Positions 1 through 9,283 of a stretch of 64,000 nucleotides of DNA are shown here, piece by piece; the first letter of the stretch is position 1, and every line of letters begins with the position of its first letter. The notes under the pieces are model-generated. The model saw only the letters and a program-made list of their open reading frames with translations, searched no databases and was not told the origin of the DNA. Origin of the DNA: Subtercola sp. (GTDB lineage Bacteria; Actinomycetota; Actinomycetes; Actinomycetales; Microbacteriaceae); the NCBI GenBank assembly GCA_025463765.1, contig JAODBC010000035.1:26754-90753 (forward strand), given 5' to 3'. The position numbers and the translations under genes were made by a program.

Positions 1-2
1 TC

Positions 3-284
3 GGCGTCACTCGCGGCCGCGCCGTCGTCGGTCTGCAGACCATTCTGTACGCGTGGGCCACCGTCGCCTGCTCGCTGCTGCTCATCCCGGTGGCGTCGAT
101 GGGCATCGTCTACACGGTCGCCGCTGTCGCCTCCGGCGGCTGGTTCGTCTACGAGACCCACCGCCTCTACAACACGGCCATTCGGCACGGGGATGTTCGG
201 CCGATGCGCGTGTTCCACGCCTCGATCACGTACCTCACGATCTTGTTCCTCGCGATCGCGATCGATCCCCTGCTTCCGTTCTAA
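3..284 (+). CDS. ctaB: protoheme IX farnesyltransferase (heme O synthase), C-terminal part
   Basis: This is the last 93 codons of a heme O synthase, cut by the left window edge. The enzyme transfers a farnesyl group to protoheme IX in the cytoplasmic membrane, the step before heme A formation. The fragment shows two hydrophobic helices typical of the UbiA-type C-terminus, separated by a charged loop with YETHRLY and the motif [14 protein letters not shown] that is conserved in CyoE/CtaB. It ends 11 bp before the heme A synthase gene, consistent with a heme A operon. The start and the catalytic Asp-rich motifs lie outside the window. Confidence 0.88.
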   Translation, partial: GVTRGRAVVGLQTILYAWATVACSLLLIPVASMGIVYTVAAVASGGWFVYETHRLYNTAIRHGDVRPMRVFHASITYLTILFLAIAIDPLLPF

Positions 285-295
285 GGATTCGCCGC

Positions 296-1273
296 ATGCA
301 GACCCCTCTTTCTTGGGCGGCAGACCGGTGGACTCTGAGCCCGCGCGCGCTGCGCTGGGCCACCACCGCGGCGCTGGTGGTCAGCATCTTCATCGTGCTG
401 AGCGGCGGAATCGTGCGGGTCACCGGATCCGGGCTCGGCTGCCCCACATGGCCCGCCTGTGAAACGGGGTCGCTGACGACGACGCCGGCCCTGGGCATCC
501 ATGGCCTGATCGAGTTCACGAACCGTGCGTTGACCGGTGTGCTCATCGCCGCGGTGGGATGGGTGATTATCGCCGCGCGACTGCAGAAGCCGCGGGTGCG
601 CGCCATGACCCGGCTGGCCTGGTCGCAGTTCTGGCTCGTCGTGGCCAATGCGGTCGCCGGCGGCATCACCGTGCTCGCTCAGCTGAACCCGTACATCGTG
701 GCCTTTCACTTCGTCATGGCGATCGCCCTGCTCACCACGACGACGCTGACCTGGCATCGGGCTCACCGCGGTCAGTCTGCCGCCGTGATCCTGCCAGCCG
801 CGGCGCGAGTGCTCAGCGTTGTGCTTGTTGGCGTCACCATCGTGCTCATTCTGGTGGGAACGCTCGTCTCGGGCACCGGGCCGCACTCGGGCGATTCGGC
901 CGACGTTCCGCGTATGCAGTTCAACTGGGGCGACATCACGATTCTGCACGGTGTGCTGGGTTCTCTCACCCTCGTGCTGGGCATCGTTTTATTCGCGGTG
1001 CTCCTGCGCGTTCCTGGGGCGGCGCTCGCCCGTCGTCGCACTCTGACTTTCATCGTGGTCGTCGCGGCACAAGCAGCCCTCGGCCTGGTGCAATCGCTCA
1101 CCGGGCTTCCCGAGGCTCTCGTCGCCCTGCATCTGCTCGGCGCCGCGCTCGTCTGGGTCGGTGCGCTGCGGGTTCTGCTCGACGTGAATCCGGGGCTGTT
1201 CTCGGTTGACCGAACCGTTACCTCAGAGTCTTCGGGGTATCGACCTGAGGCAATCTCCACCCCGGTAGAATAA
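296..1273 (+). CDS. ctaA: heme A synthase (COX15/CtaA family)
   Basis: A 325-residue polytopic membrane protein that oxidises heme O to heme A for cytochrome c oxidase. The N-terminus has the family signature [17 protein letters not shown] (roughly residues 39-55), including the conserved Cys-containing loop, followed by several transmembrane helices and conserved histidines (EFTNR, FHFVMA, LHGVLG, LHLLGA) expected to bind heme. The same frame is open upstream, but the ATG at 296 gives a normal N-terminus and follows the end of heme O synthase by 11 bp. The two genes probably form a heme A operon. The stop lies 47 bp before sufB. Confidence 0.93.
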   Translation: MQTPLSWAADRWTLSPRALRWATTAALVVSIFIVLSGGIVRVTGSGLGCPTWPACETGSLTTTPALGIHGLIEFTNRALTGVLIAAVGWVIIAARLQKPRVRAMTRLAWSQFWLVVANAVAGGITVLAQLNPYIVAFHFVMAIALLTTTTLTWHRAHRGQSAAVILPAAARVLSVVLVGVTIVLILVGTLVSGTGPHSGDSADVPRMQFNWGDITILHGVLGSLTLVLGIVLFAVLLRVPGAALARRRTLTFIVVVAAQAALGLVQSLTGLPEALVALHLLGAALVWVGALRVLLDVNPGLFSVDRTVTSESSGYRPEAISTPVE

Positions 1274-1320
1274 AAAGGTTGCCAGTTCCGTTGGAGCTTG
1301 TAATAGGAAGGGAGAAAGTC

Positions 1321-2739
1321 ATGACAGACGTACTCATCGACCGGCCAGAACTTCAGAACCTGGGGGTGTACGAGTTCGGGTGGTCCGACTCCGACGCCGC
1401 CGGCGCGACCGCCAAGCGCGGTATCTCGCCTGAAGTCGTGAAGGGCATCTCGACGCTCAAGAACGAACCCGAGTGGATGCTCAAGGCCCGTCTCAAGGCC
1501 CTTTCGATCTTCGAGCGCAAACCGATGCCGACGTGGGGAGCAGACCTTTCCGGCATCGATTTCGACAACATCAAGTACTTCGTGCGGTCGACCGAGAAGC
1601 AGGCCCAGACCTGGGAAGACCTGCCCGACGACATCAAGAACACCTACGAGAAGCTCGGCATCCCCGAGGCGGAGCGTCAGCGTCTGGTCTCCGGCGTGGC
1701 CGCCCAGTACGAGTCCGAGGTCGTGTACCACACGATCCGCGAAGACCTCGAGGCCCAGGGCGTCATCTTCATGGACACCGACACCGCCCTGCGCGAGCAT
1801 CCCGAGTTCTTCGACGAGTATTTCGGCACGGTCATCCCGGCCGGCGACAACAAGTTCGCCGCGCTGAACACCGCCGTCTGGTCAGGCGGCTCGTTCGTCT
1901 ACGTTCCGAAGAACGTGCACGTCGAGATTCCCCTGCAGGCCTACTTTCGCATCAACACCGAGAACATGGGCCAGTTCGAGCGCACGCTGATCATTGCCGA
2001 CGAGGGCTCGTACGTGCACTACATCGAGGGCTGCACGGCTCCCATCTACAAGAGCGACTCGCTGCACTCCGCTGTCGTCGAGATCATCGTGAAGAAGAAC
2101 GCCCGCGTTCGTTACACCACGATTCAGAACTGGTCGAACAACGTCTACAACCTGGTGACGAAGCGCGCCATTGCGCACGAAGGTGCCACCATGGAGTGGA
2201 TCGATGGCAACATCGGTTCGAAGGTCACCATGAAGTACCCGTCGATCTACCTGGTCGGCGAGCACGCCAAGGGTGAGACGCTTTCTGTCGCGTTCGCGGG
2301 CCCCGGCCAGCACCAAGACGCCGGCGCGAAGATGATCCACATGGCGCCGTACACGCAGTCGTCCATCGTCTCGAAGTCGATCGCCCGTGGCGGCGGTCGT
2401 GCCGGCTACCGCGGCGAGGTTCGCGTCGCAGAGAATGCACACCACTCGGCCAACACGGTTCGCTGTGACGCGCTGCTCGTCGATACCCAGTCGCGTTCTG
2501 ACACGTACCCGGCCATCGACATCCGGGTGGATGATGTACAACTCGGTCACGAAGCGACCGTTTCCCGGGTGAGCGAAGAGCAGCTCTTCTACCTGATGAG
2601 CCGCGGATTGCCCGAAGACGAGGCCATGGCCATGATCGTGCGCGGCTTCATCGAGCCCATCGCGCGCGAACTGCCCATGGAATACGCCCTCGAACTCAAC
2701 AAGCTCATCGAAATGGGCATGGAAGGGTCAGTAGGTTAA
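1321..2739 (+). CDS. sufB: Fe-S cluster assembly protein SufB
   Basis: A 472-residue scaffold subunit of the SufBCD complex, which builds Fe-S clusters in the cytoplasm. It has the SufB beta-helix core and C-terminal signature regions ([19 protein letters not shown] and [11 protein letters not shown], then [15 protein letters not shown] and [12 protein letters not shown]). The ATG at 1321 is chosen because a GGAAGGGAG ribosome binding site lies just upstream; an in-frame extension to 1279 lacks one. A TAGAAT hexamer at 1266-1271 is a possible -10 box for the operon. No SufR-type regulator precedes it here, unlike in many actinobacteria. It overlaps sufD by TAATG. Confidence 0.97.
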   Translation: MTDVLIDRPELQNLGVYEFGWSDSDAAGATAKRGISPEVVKGISTLKNEPEWMLKARLKALSIFERKPMPTWGADLSGIDFDNIKYFVRSTEKQAQTWEDLPDDIKNTYEKLGIPEAERQRLVSGVAAQYESEVVYHTIREDLEAQGVIFMDTDTALREHPEFFDEYFGTVIPAGDNKFAALNTAVWSGGSFVYVPKNVHVEIPLQAYFRINTENMGQFERTLIIADEGSYVHYIEGCTAPIYKSDSLHSAVVEIIVKKNARVRYTTIQNWSNNVYNLVTKRAIAHEGATMEWIDGNIGSKVTMKYPSIYLVGEHAKGETLSVAFAGPGQHQDAGAKMIHMAPYTQSSIVSKSIARGGGRAGYRGEVRVAENAHHSANTVRCDALLVDTQSRSDTYPAIDIRVDDVQLGHEATVSRVSEEQLFYLMSRGLPEDEAMAMIVRGFIEPIARELPMEYALELNKLIEMGMEGSVG

Positions 2740-4049
2740 TGACCTCAGCAACACCTGCTCCTACAACTGTGCCCGAAAGTACGGTGCCAGACAGTACGGT
2801 GCCAGAAGCGGCTGCCGCGGCGTTCGCGGCTCCGGCCGGCGGCCATCGTGGCGAGCCCGTGGGGTCGAAGAGCCACACCGATGGCGCGTGGCACGAGATG
2901 CCCGTTCAGACGAGGTCGGAGCGTTACGCGTCGGCCGACGTCGGTGACTTCGACGACCCGAGCGGTCACGAGGTCGACTGGAAGCTCACGCCCATCAAGC
3001 TGGTCGCCGATCTCATCTCGGGGCCGCTCGACGGTTCGCCGTACGACGTGACCGCCTCGCCCGTCGACGGATTCACGCTGTCGTGGATCGACCGCACCGA
3101 CGACCGCTTCGGCAGTGCGGGTCTCCCCGAAGACAAGGCCAGCGCCAACGCGTGGTCGAGTGTCGACCAGGCCCTCGCCATCGACGTGACCGGCGAGTCG
3201 CCGTCAGCGGAGTTCGTCGTCGCTCGCTCGGGCCTCGGCACGGTCGCCCGCGGCGCGCACACCGTGATCACCGCCGCCGCCAACAGCCGCGGGCTCGTCA
3301 TCCTCGAGAACTCGGGGGATGCCCGGCTCACCGAGAACGTCGAGATCGTCGTTCGTGACGGCGCCGAACTCACCGTGGTGAGTGTGCAGGAGTGGAACGA
3401 CTCCGCTGTGCACCTGGCCAGCCACTTCGCTCAGGTCGGCCGCGATGCGACGCTGCGGCACGTGGTCGTGTCGCTCGGCGGATCGGTCGTGCGAGTGAAC
3501 CCGAGCATCCACTTGTCGTCGACCGGTTCGAATACCGAGGCCTACGGTCTGTATTTCGCCGATGCCGGGCAGCACCTCGAGCAGCGCGTGTACATCGATC
3601 ACGAGGCCGAGAACTCGCGCTCGCGCGTGAAATACAAAGGCGCCCTGCAGGGCGAGGGTGCGCACTCGGTCTGGGTGGGCGACGTGCTCATTCGGCAGAC
3701 CGCGAACGGCACCGACAGCTACGAAGAGAACCGCAACCTGGTTCTGTCGGAGGGCACCCGGGCCGACTCGATTCCGAACCTCGAGATCGAGACCGGGAAC
3801 ATTCTCGGCGCAGGGCACGCCTCGTCGACGGGCCGGTTCGACGACGAGCAGCTGTTCTACCTGCAGTCGCGCGGCATCAGCGAAGAAGAGGCGCGCCGCT
3901 TGGTGGTGCGTGGATTCTTGGCGGAGATCATCCAGAAGATCGGCTCCGATGCTGTAGAGGAGCGCTTGACGCGCGCCGTCGAGGCCGAGCTGGTAGATGC
4001 CGTCGCGGGCTTCGCCGCCGACGGAGCCGCAGAAGGCGCAGTCGCCTGA
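2739..4049 (+). CDS. sufD: Fe-S cluster assembly protein SufD
   Basis: A 436-residue SufB paralogue and partner in the SufBC2D scaffold. The C-terminal half carries the shared SufB/D core (RSRVKYKGALQGEGAHSVW, then NLEIETGNILGAGHASSTGRFDDEQLFYLQSRGI). The first 35 residues are low-complexity and include a short tandem duplication (STVPDSTVPE), so the true start could be slightly downstream, although the ATG overlaps the sufB stop and translational coupling makes it plausible. Next in the operon is a Rieske ferredoxin starting inside the sufD stop codon. Confidence 0.95.
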   Translation: MTSATPAPTTVPESTVPDSTVPEAAAAAFAAPAGGHRGEPVGSKSHTDGAWHEMPVQTRSERYASADVGDFDDPSGHEVDWKLTPIKLVADLISGPLDGSPYDVTASPVDGFTLSWIDRTDDRFGSAGLPEDKASANAWSSVDQALAIDVTGESPSAEFVVARSGLGTVARGAHTVITAAANSRGLVILENSGDARLTENVEIVVRDGAELTVVSVQEWNDSAVHLASHFAQVGRDATLRHVVVSLGGSVVRVNPSIHLSSTGSNTEAYGLYFADAGQHLEQRVYIDHEAENSRSRVKYKGALQGEGAHSVWVGDVLIRQTANGTDSYEENRNLVLSEGTRADSIPNLEIETGNILGAGHASSTGRFDDEQLFYLQSRGISEEEARRLVVRGFLAEIIQKIGSDAVEERLTRAVEAELVDAVAGFAADGAAEGAVA

Positions 4050-4378
4050 TGGCCGCCATCCGCATCTGCGCGCTCACCGAGTTGAACGAGAACGAGGCAC
4101 TCCGCGTCGAGATCGACGGCGTGGCCATCGCGGTCGTCAAAGACTCGGCGGGCGAGTGCCACGCCATCGGTGACACCTGTACGCACGGCGACATCTCACT
4201 GGCAGAGGGTTTCGTCGAAGATGAGACCCTCGAATGCTGGGCGCACGGCTCGAAATTCTCGTTGCTCACCGGCAAGCCCCTGACTCTCCCGGCCTACGAG
4301 CCGGTTCCCGTCTACGAGCTCAGCATCGTCGACGGCGATATCTACATAGACCCGACCCTCACAAAAGAGATTGCTTAG
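4049..4378 (+). CDS. Rieske [2Fe-2S] ferredoxin, non-heme iron oxygenase ferredoxin type, Suf-associated
   Basis: A 109-residue small Rieske protein. The two cluster-binding motifs are visible as CTHG (C-x-H) and CWAHGSKF (C-x-x-H) about 17 residues apart, the spacing of a soluble Rieske ferredoxin. It is coupled to sufD (TGATG overlap) and lies 3 bp before sufC. In actinobacterial suf operons this gene sits at the same place; it is annotated as a dioxygenase ferredoxin subunit, but its position suggests electron supply to, or a target of, cluster assembly. That role is inference. Confidence 0.9.
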   Translation: MAAIRICALTELNENEALRVEIDGVAIAVVKDSAGECHAIGDTCTHGDISLAEGFVEDETLECWAHGSKFSLLTGKPLTLPAYEPVPVYELSIVDGDIYIDPTLTKEIA

Positions 4379-4381
4379 AAC

Positions 4382-5218
4382 ATGTCTGTACTCGAAATCA
4401 AAGACCTGCACGTCAGCGTCGACACCGAACTGGGTTCGAAGCAGATTCTGCGCGGCGTGAACCTCATCATCGAGCAGGGCCAGACCCACGCGATCATGGG
4501 CCCGAACGGATCGGGCAAGTCGACGCTCGCCTATGCGATCGCCGGGCATCCGAAGTACCACGTCACGAGCGGATCGATTCTGCTCGACGGCGAAGAGATG
4601 ACCACGCTTTCGGTCGACGCACGTGCGCGAGCCGGTCTGTTTCTCGCCATGCAGTACCCCGTCGAGATCCCGGGTGTGACGGTCACGAACTTCTTGCGCA
4701 CCGCCAAGACGGCGATCGACGGCTCGGCACCGCCACTGCGCGGCTGGATCAAAGACGTGAAGTCGTCGATGTCGGCGCTGCGCATGGACAGTACGTTCGC
4801 CGAGCGCAACGTCAACGAGGGCTTCTCGGGTGGCGAAAAGAAGCGCAACGAGATTCTGCAGCTCGAACTGCTCAAGCCGAAGTTCGCCGTGCTCGACGAG
4901 ACCGACTCGGGCCTTGACGTCGACGCGCTCAAGATCGTGTCAGAGGGCGTGAACCGCGCGAAGTCGAACACCGACCTCGGCGTGCTGCTCATCACGCACT
5001 ACAACCGCATTCTGCGCTACATCACGCCCGACTTCGTGCACGTGTTCGTCGCCGGCCAGGTCGTCGAATCCGGTGGCCCTGAACTCGCCGTGCAGCTCGA
5101 AAACGAGGGCTACGACGAGTATGTCAAGGCGAGTGCTGCCGCCGCCGCTGCGATCGCATCTGCAGAGGCTGCCGACGCTGCTGTTACTTCTGCGGCCGCT
5201 CCGGCCGTCAACGCCTGA
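4382..5218 (+). CDS. sufC: Fe-S cluster assembly ATPase SufC
   Basis: A 278-residue ABC-type ATPase that drives SufB-SufD conformational change during cluster assembly. Walker A is GPNGSGKST near residues 40-48, the ABC signature is FSGGEKKRNE (the SufC-specific GGEKKRNE form), and Walker B is FAVLDETDSGLD with the Asp-Ser-Gly-Leu-Asp loop characteristic of SufC. The last 30 residues are an Ala-rich low-complexity tail that is longer than usual. It is the fourth gene of the suf operon. Confidence 0.96.
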   Translation: MSVLEIKDLHVSVDTELGSKQILRGVNLIIEQGQTHAIMGPNGSGKSTLAYAIAGHPKYHVTSGSILLDGEEMTTLSVDARARAGLFLAMQYPVEIPGVTVTNFLRTAKTAIDGSAPPLRGWIKDVKSSMSALRMDSTFAERNVNEGFSGGEKKRNEILQLELLKPKFAVLDETDSGLDVDALKIVSEGVNRAKSNTDLGVLLITHYNRILRYITPDFVHVFVAGQVVESGGPELAVQLENEGYDEYVKASAAAAAAIASAEAADAAVTSAAAPAVNA

Positions 5219-5237
5219 TCGCGCGTAGGATTAACCC

Positions 5238-5567
5238 ATGGTCACCACACTCGAACCCACGAAGTACGACCAGGTCGAAGAGGCGTTGAAAGACGTCATG
5301 GACCCGGAGCTCGGCGTCAACATCGTCGACCTCGGGCTCATCTACGACCTCGGCTGGGACGACGAGAACAACGCCCTGATCATCAGCATGACGCTCACGA
5401 GCGCCGGATGCCCGCTGACCGACGTGCTCGAAGAGCAGACCGCCGAGGCGCTCGACGGCGTGGTAGAGGCCTTTCGCATCAACTGGGTCTGGATGCCGCC
5501 GTGGGGCCCCGACAAGATCACCGACGACGGCCGTGACATGATGCGGGCGCTCGGCTTCAGCATTTAG
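5238..5567 (+). CDS. sufT: metal-sulfur cluster biosynthetic protein SufT (MIP18/DUF59)
   Basis: A 109-residue protein of the DUF59 family, which assists maturation of Fe-S proteins. It has the family motifs DVMDPELGVNIVDLGL near the N-terminus, the reactive Cys in LTSAGCPLTD, and WMPPWGPDKITDDG near the end. It begins 19 bp after sufC. In many actinobacteria the genes for the cysteine desulfurase SufS and the scaffold SufU lie between sufC and sufT; here they do not, so sulfur must be supplied by enzymes encoded elsewhere. Confidence 0.93.
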   Translation: MVTTLEPTKYDQVEEALKDVMDPELGVNIVDLGLIYDLGWDDENNALIISMTLTSAGCPLTDVLEEQTAEALDGVVEAFRINWVWMPPWGPDKITDDGRDMMRALGFSI

Positions 5568-5668
5568 GCTTTCCGCCTGAGCCCTTGCCGCTGAGGGCGA
5601 TACATCCGGACGAGAGCGATGATGGCGCCGGTCGCTCTCGCCCGAAACTGTCGCGCTCGGCGTCGTTT

Positions 5669-5674
5669 TATACT
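5669..5674 (+). promoter_or_regulatory. possible -10 box for the ABC-F gene
   Basis: TATACT lies in the 165-bp interval between sufT and the ABC-F gene and resembles a sigma-A -10 hexamer. No clear -35 box is visible at 16-18 bp upstream. A promoter is expected here because the ABC-F gene is separate from the suf operon. Confidence 0.3.
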
Positions 5675-5732
5675 GGGGAAACCCCCACCCATCCCTGTCG
5701 CCATGGCGCGACGAAAGAATTGGACTATTCCC

Positions 5733-7331
5733 GTGCTCAGTGTGCATGACCTTGAGCTGCGAGTTGGCGCCCGAATTCTGATGTCAGATGTGAATTTTCG
5801 CGTCTCGGCCGGCGACAAGGTCGGCCTGGTGGGGCGAAACGGTGCGGGCAAGACCACCCTCACGAAGACGCTTGCCGGCGAATTGAAGCCCGACGGCGGG
5901 CGCATCGACATGTCGGGTCAGATCGGCTATCTGCCGCAAGATCCGCGCTCGGGCAACCCCGAAGACCTGGCTCGTACGCGCATTCTGGATGCCCGCGACC
6001 TCGGTCAGATCGTGCTGCAGATGCAGCAGGCGCAGCTCGACATGGCTTCGGCCGACCCGGCGGTCGTCGAGAAAGCCATGAAGAAGTACGGCAATCTAGA
6101 TGACCGCTTCAACGCTCTCGGCGGCTATTCCGCTGAGGCCGAAGCCGCCTCTATCGCCTCGAACCTGAGTCTGCCCGACCACATTCTCGATCAGCCGCTC
6201 TCGACGCTCTCGGGCGGACAGCGCCGCCGCATCGAGCTGGCCCGCATCCTGTTCTCCGGCGCCGACACCATGCTGCTCGACGAGCCGACGAACCACCTCG
6301 ACGCCGACTCGGTCGTGTGGTTGCGCGAGTTTCTCAAGGGCTTTCAGGGCGGGCTGATCGTGATCAGCCACGACGTGGCGCTCGTCGAAGAGACCGTGAA
6401 CCGGGTGTTCTACCTCGATGCGAACCGCACGGTCATCGACATTTACAACATGGGCTGGAAGAACTACCTGCGCCAGCGCGCCTCCGACGAGGAGCGCCGC
6501 AAAAAAGAGCGTGCCAACGTCGAGAAGAAGGCCGGCGTGCTGCAGATGCAAGCCGCCCGGTTCGGCGCAAAAGCCTCGAAGGCCGCCGCCGCCCACCAGA
6601 TGGTGCGCCGGGCCGAGAAGATGCTCTCAGGCCTTGACGAGACCCGCGTGGTCGACCGCGTGGCCAAACTGCGGTTTCCGGAGCCCGTCGCCTGCGGCCG
6701 CACTCCGCTCATGGCAAGCGACCTCTCGAAGAGCTACGGCTCACTCGAGATCTTCACCGCCGTCGACCTCGCCATCGACCGCGGATCGAAGGTCGTCGTG
6801 CTCGGCTTCAACGGCGCCGGCAAGACCACGCTGCTGCGTATTCTCGCCGGCATCGACAAGCCCGACACAGGTCAGGTCGAGCCAGGCTATGGTCTGCGCA
6901 TCGGCTACTACGCGCAAGAGCACGAAACCATCGACGTCAAGCGCACCGTGCTTCAGAACATGGTCTCGTCGTCACCGAACCTCACCGAAACCGAGGCGCG
7001 CCGTGTTCTGGGTTCGTTCCTGTTCACCGGCGACGACTCGCACAAGCTCGCCGGGGTTCTCTCTGGTGGAGAGAAGACCCGGCTCGCCCTGGCGATGATC
7101 GTCGTCTCTGGTGCGAACGTGCTGCTGCTCGACGAGCCCACGAACAACCTCGACCCGGCCTCTCGTGAAGAGATTCTGGATGCCCTGGCCAACTACGAGG
7201 GCGCCGTGGTTCTGGTCTCCCACGACGAGGGCGCCGTCATGGCCCTGAACCCCGAGCGTGTGCTCATCCTGCCCGACGGCACTGAAGACCACTGGAACAA
7301 GGAGTACCAAGAACTCATCGAGCTCGCATAG
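5733..7331 (+). CDS. ABC-F family ATPase, ribosome-associated type
   Basis: A 532-residue soluble protein with two ABC ATPase domains and no membrane segments. The first domain has GRNGAGKTT and LSGGQRRRIEL with LLDEPTNHLD; the second has GFNGAGKTT, LSGGEKTRLAL and LLDEPTNNLD. The linker between them is long, charged and helical, as in translation-related ABC-F factors. These proteins act on the ribosome as translation factors or antibiotic-protection proteins; which one cannot be told here. The GTG at 5733 is chosen because it gives MLSVHDLELRVGARILM, the usual start of this subfamily; an in-frame ATG at 5703 is an alternative. Confidence 0.92.
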   Translation: MLSVHDLELRVGARILMSDVNFRVSAGDKVGLVGRNGAGKTTLTKTLAGELKPDGGRIDMSGQIGYLPQDPRSGNPEDLARTRILDARDLGQIVLQMQQAQLDMASADPAVVEKAMKKYGNLDDRFNALGGYSAEAEAASIASNLSLPDHILDQPLSTLSGGQRRRIELARILFSGADTMLLDEPTNHLDADSVVWLREFLKGFQGGLIVISHDVALVEETVNRVFYLDANRTVIDIYNMGWKNYLRQRASDEERRKKERANVEKKAGVLQMQAARFGAKASKAAAAHQMVRRAEKMLSGLDETRVVDRVAKLRFPEPVACGRTPLMASDLSKSYGSLEIFTAVDLAIDRGSKVVVLGFNGAGKTTLLRILAGIDKPDTGQVEPGYGLRIGYYAQEHETIDVKRTVLQNMVSSSPNLTETEARRVLGSFLFTGDDSHKLAGVLSGGEKTRLALAMIVVSGANVLLLDEPTNNLDPASREEILDALANYEGAVVLVSHDEGAVMALNPERVLILPDGTEDHWNKEYQELIELA

Positions 7332-7395
7332 CTCTGACTGGCGAGCCGTCTGCGCGGTGCGTGCTCTGCCCGGCTCGTGTTCACGGCAGCCGCGC

Positions 7396-7447
7396 GCAGT
7401 TTGGAACATCCGCGTCTGCTCGAGCGGTAGCAGATGCGCCAAAGTGC
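7396..7447 (+). repeat. dispersed palindromic intergenic repeat, copy A
   Basis: A 52-bp dyad-symmetric sequence lies in the intergenic space after the ABC-F gene. It begins GCAGTTTGGAACATCCGC, has the centre CTCGAGCGGTAGC, and ends with a partly complementary arm. It is about 85 percent identical (44 of 52 positions by eye) to the reverse complement of 28393-28444, also intergenic. Two copies in one window suggest a REP-like family or a mobile terminator-like element. Confidence 0.7.
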
Positions 7448-7454
7448 GCGTGAC

Positions 7455-7802
7455 TCACTGCGAATCGTGCGTAACGCCGTCTGCGGTCGTCCACGAGAAC
7501 GCGGGCGGGCCTGCAGGTACGGGCGCGGCGCCGGTCGAGTCCGTCGGTTGCGGCGTGGGGCCGCCAAGGGCGGGCGGCTCGTTTTCGGGCCACCAGGCCA
7601 TCCAGGCGCCGTTCTGAACCGCAGCCTGAACGTCGTGTGCGCCGGCGAGGTGCACGCTCACTGAAACCACGTCAGGCCCGGCCTGCCCCTGCATCTGGGT
7701 GATGCGTGTCGATCCGTCGGTTCCGTCGAATCCGCTTTCCTGAGTGTATGCGGCGGCGTCAGGGGCGATAGGGTCCGTCGTCATACGGCCCGTGTCGGTC
7801 GA
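7455..7802 (-). pseudogene. detached 3' part of the anti-sigma-like gene, after an in-frame TAG
   Basis: This stretch continues the reading frame of the upstream gene after an amber codon at 7803-7805, for 115 codons to a TGA. It contains AWMAWWPENEPP and WTTADGVTHDS, which match AWWPVAP and STSDGQSHHS in the first half of the gene, so it is the second half of a duplicated extracytoplasmic domain. An internal ATG at 7784 would give a 109-residue fragment but has no obvious ribosome binding site. It was probably part of one longer protein before the nonsense mutation. Confidence 0.65.
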
Positions 7803-8873
7803 CTACTGTACGACACCTTCTTTTAGAACGCACGATACATTCACTCCCGCCCTTTGCAGAAGCAGCGTTTCAAAATCGCCCCGTTTCTCGGCGAGAAGGG
7901 TCGTGGCGGAACCGCTGGGCCAGCCGTCGACTTTCTGCGCGCAGGTATCGACGTCGGCGAGAGAAGGAACCACGGCCTGCGTCTCAGCAGACCATCCAGG
8001 CAGTTCGCTCAACACAGGCTGGCCGGCAGGCGTCGCATCTGAGGGCTGATCGTCGCCTGGTGTGATGCTTGCGGAATGGTGTGATTGGCCGTCGGAAGTC
8101 GAGTACGTGATCGATATTGCGTCGACGTAATCCTCGTTCTGCGAGTCTGACTGCCAGGCCTTCGAGTCGGGTGCCACTGGCCACCAAGCCGACCAAACAC
8201 CGCGCGCGATCGAAGCTGCGACGTTCTCACCGGTATCTGGGTCCTTCACCGACAGCGAGGTCACATTGACGCCGGCATGACCCGAGACCACGAACATCCA
8301 TGACCCGCCCTGCATCACGCTGATGACCGCCGCATTCGGATCGTCGAGCGGATGCGAGACGAGACCCTCGAAGTTAGTCAGATTCTCCACGGCTCCGCCG
8401 GCCAAAACGCAATTACCGTCATTCGCACCTTGCTCGACGAACAGAGAGGTGAAGTCGCCCCGTTTGTCGCTCGTGAGCACCACAGGAACCTGATCCGAAC
8501 CGGAGAAGCCCAATTGCGATACGCACGAGTTCACGTCATCGGGCGTGTACGTCGCGGCTGTCGTTTGAGGTGTCCAGCTCGCCAATGACCCGTGTGCGGG
8601 TAGTGCATACGAAGAAACCGGCGCGTGGGTGAGGCCGGGTACGGCCGAGACGATGATTGCTGCGATTGCCAGCGCTGCCGCCGCCGTCAGACCCACCGCC
8701 ATTCGCCGGCGCCTCGAGCGATTCGGCACCGGGGCCAGCGGATGCTCGGCTGAGGTCACGCGCACGAGTAGCGCATCACGACGGCCCACCTGGGCGGGAG
8801 TGAGGTCTACGGGCGGCGCCGGGTCGAGCTGGCGCAGGTCGTCGAGGAGCGGTGCAGCAAGAGGAGCGGTCAT
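7803..8873 (-). CDS. membrane-anchored anti-sigma-like protein, prematurely terminated
   Basis: A 356-codon gene beginning at an ATG that overlaps the stop of a remnant ECF sigma gene (ATGA). The first 55 residues are cytoplasmic-like, then RRRRMAVGL leads into one transmembrane helix (about residues 58-78), followed by an extracytoplasmic region with two related units (CVSQLGFS...KRGDF and CAQKVDGW...KRGDF). This is the layout of actinobacterial partner proteins encoded after ECF sigma factors. The second unit is cut by an in-frame TAG and its remainder lies at 7455-7802. Since the sigma gene is also broken, the locus looks non-functional. Confidence 0.65.
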   Translation of the reverse strand: MTAPLAAPLLDDLRQLDPAPPVDLTPAQVGRRDALLVRVTSAEHPLAPVPNRSRRRRMAVGLTAAAALAIAAIIVSAVPGLTHAPVSSYALPAHGSLASWTPQTTAATYTPDDVNSCVSQLGFSGSDQVPVVLTSDKRGDFTSLFVEQGANDGNCVLAGGAVENLTNFEGLVSHPLDDPNAAVISVMQGGSWMFVVSGHAGVNVTSLSVKDPDTGENVAASIARGVWSAWWPVAPDSKAWQSDSQNEDYVDAISITYSTSDGQSHHSASITPGDDQPSDATPAGQPVLSELPGWSAETQAVVPSLADVDTCAQKVDGWPSGSATTLLAEKRGDFETLLLQRAGVNVSCVLKEGVVQ

Positions 8874-9283
8874 GAGGTGGTTCCTAACGTGAGCGGGGAA
8901 GCGTGGGCGGGTGCCGGAGAGTCGCGCAATATTGCTGCGAGGCGGCGGCGGGCGCGGGAGAGGCGCATCGAATAGGTGGCTCGCGAGCATCCGATCACGG
9001 CAGCGGCAGACCGGGCGTCAAGGTCTTCCCACACACGGAGGGCGAGCACTTCTTGATCGGCCGCACTGAGGGCGCCGAACGCAGCCCGCAGGTCGAGCTG
9101 ACGGTCGAGGGCCTCGAGGTCGTCGGTCTGGGTTTCGGGCGCGTTAGTGGCAATGCGCACTATGAGAGCCTGTCGGCGCCCGGAACCCCGCGCGGAGTTG
9201 AGCATGACGTTGCGGGCGGTGCGATACAGCCAGGGCAGCGCAGGCGAGGGGAGCGCCTCGCGCCGCTGCCACGCGGCGTTACT
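8870..9283 (-). pseudogene. ECF sigma-70 factor, 5'-truncated remnant
   Basis: The readable frame begins right after a TAA at 9284-9286 and gives AAWQRREALPSPALPW, then LYRTARNVMLN (end of sigma region 2), and a complete region 4 with a helix-turn-helix (LSAADQEVLALRVWEDL, then AAAVIGCSRATYSMRLSRARRRL). Regions 2.1-2.3, which bind core polymerase and the -10 element, are absent; the space is filled by the 3' end of the preceding gene in the same frame. The first in-frame ATG (9205) would yield region 4 alone. I infer a deletion that fused the intergenic region to the middle of the sigma gene. Confidence 0.75.

Noticed and set aside
53..295. Long 5' extension of the heme A synthase frame
   Set aside because: It overlaps the real heme O synthase frame and encodes Arg-rich sequence with no family similarity; the ATG at 296 gives the normal N-terminus.
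1221..1250. CCTCAG...CTGAGG dyad before sufB as a SufR operator
   Set aside because: Only 6-bp arms 18 bp apart inside the end of the ctaA coding sequence, and no regulator gene nearby; too weak to report as an operator.
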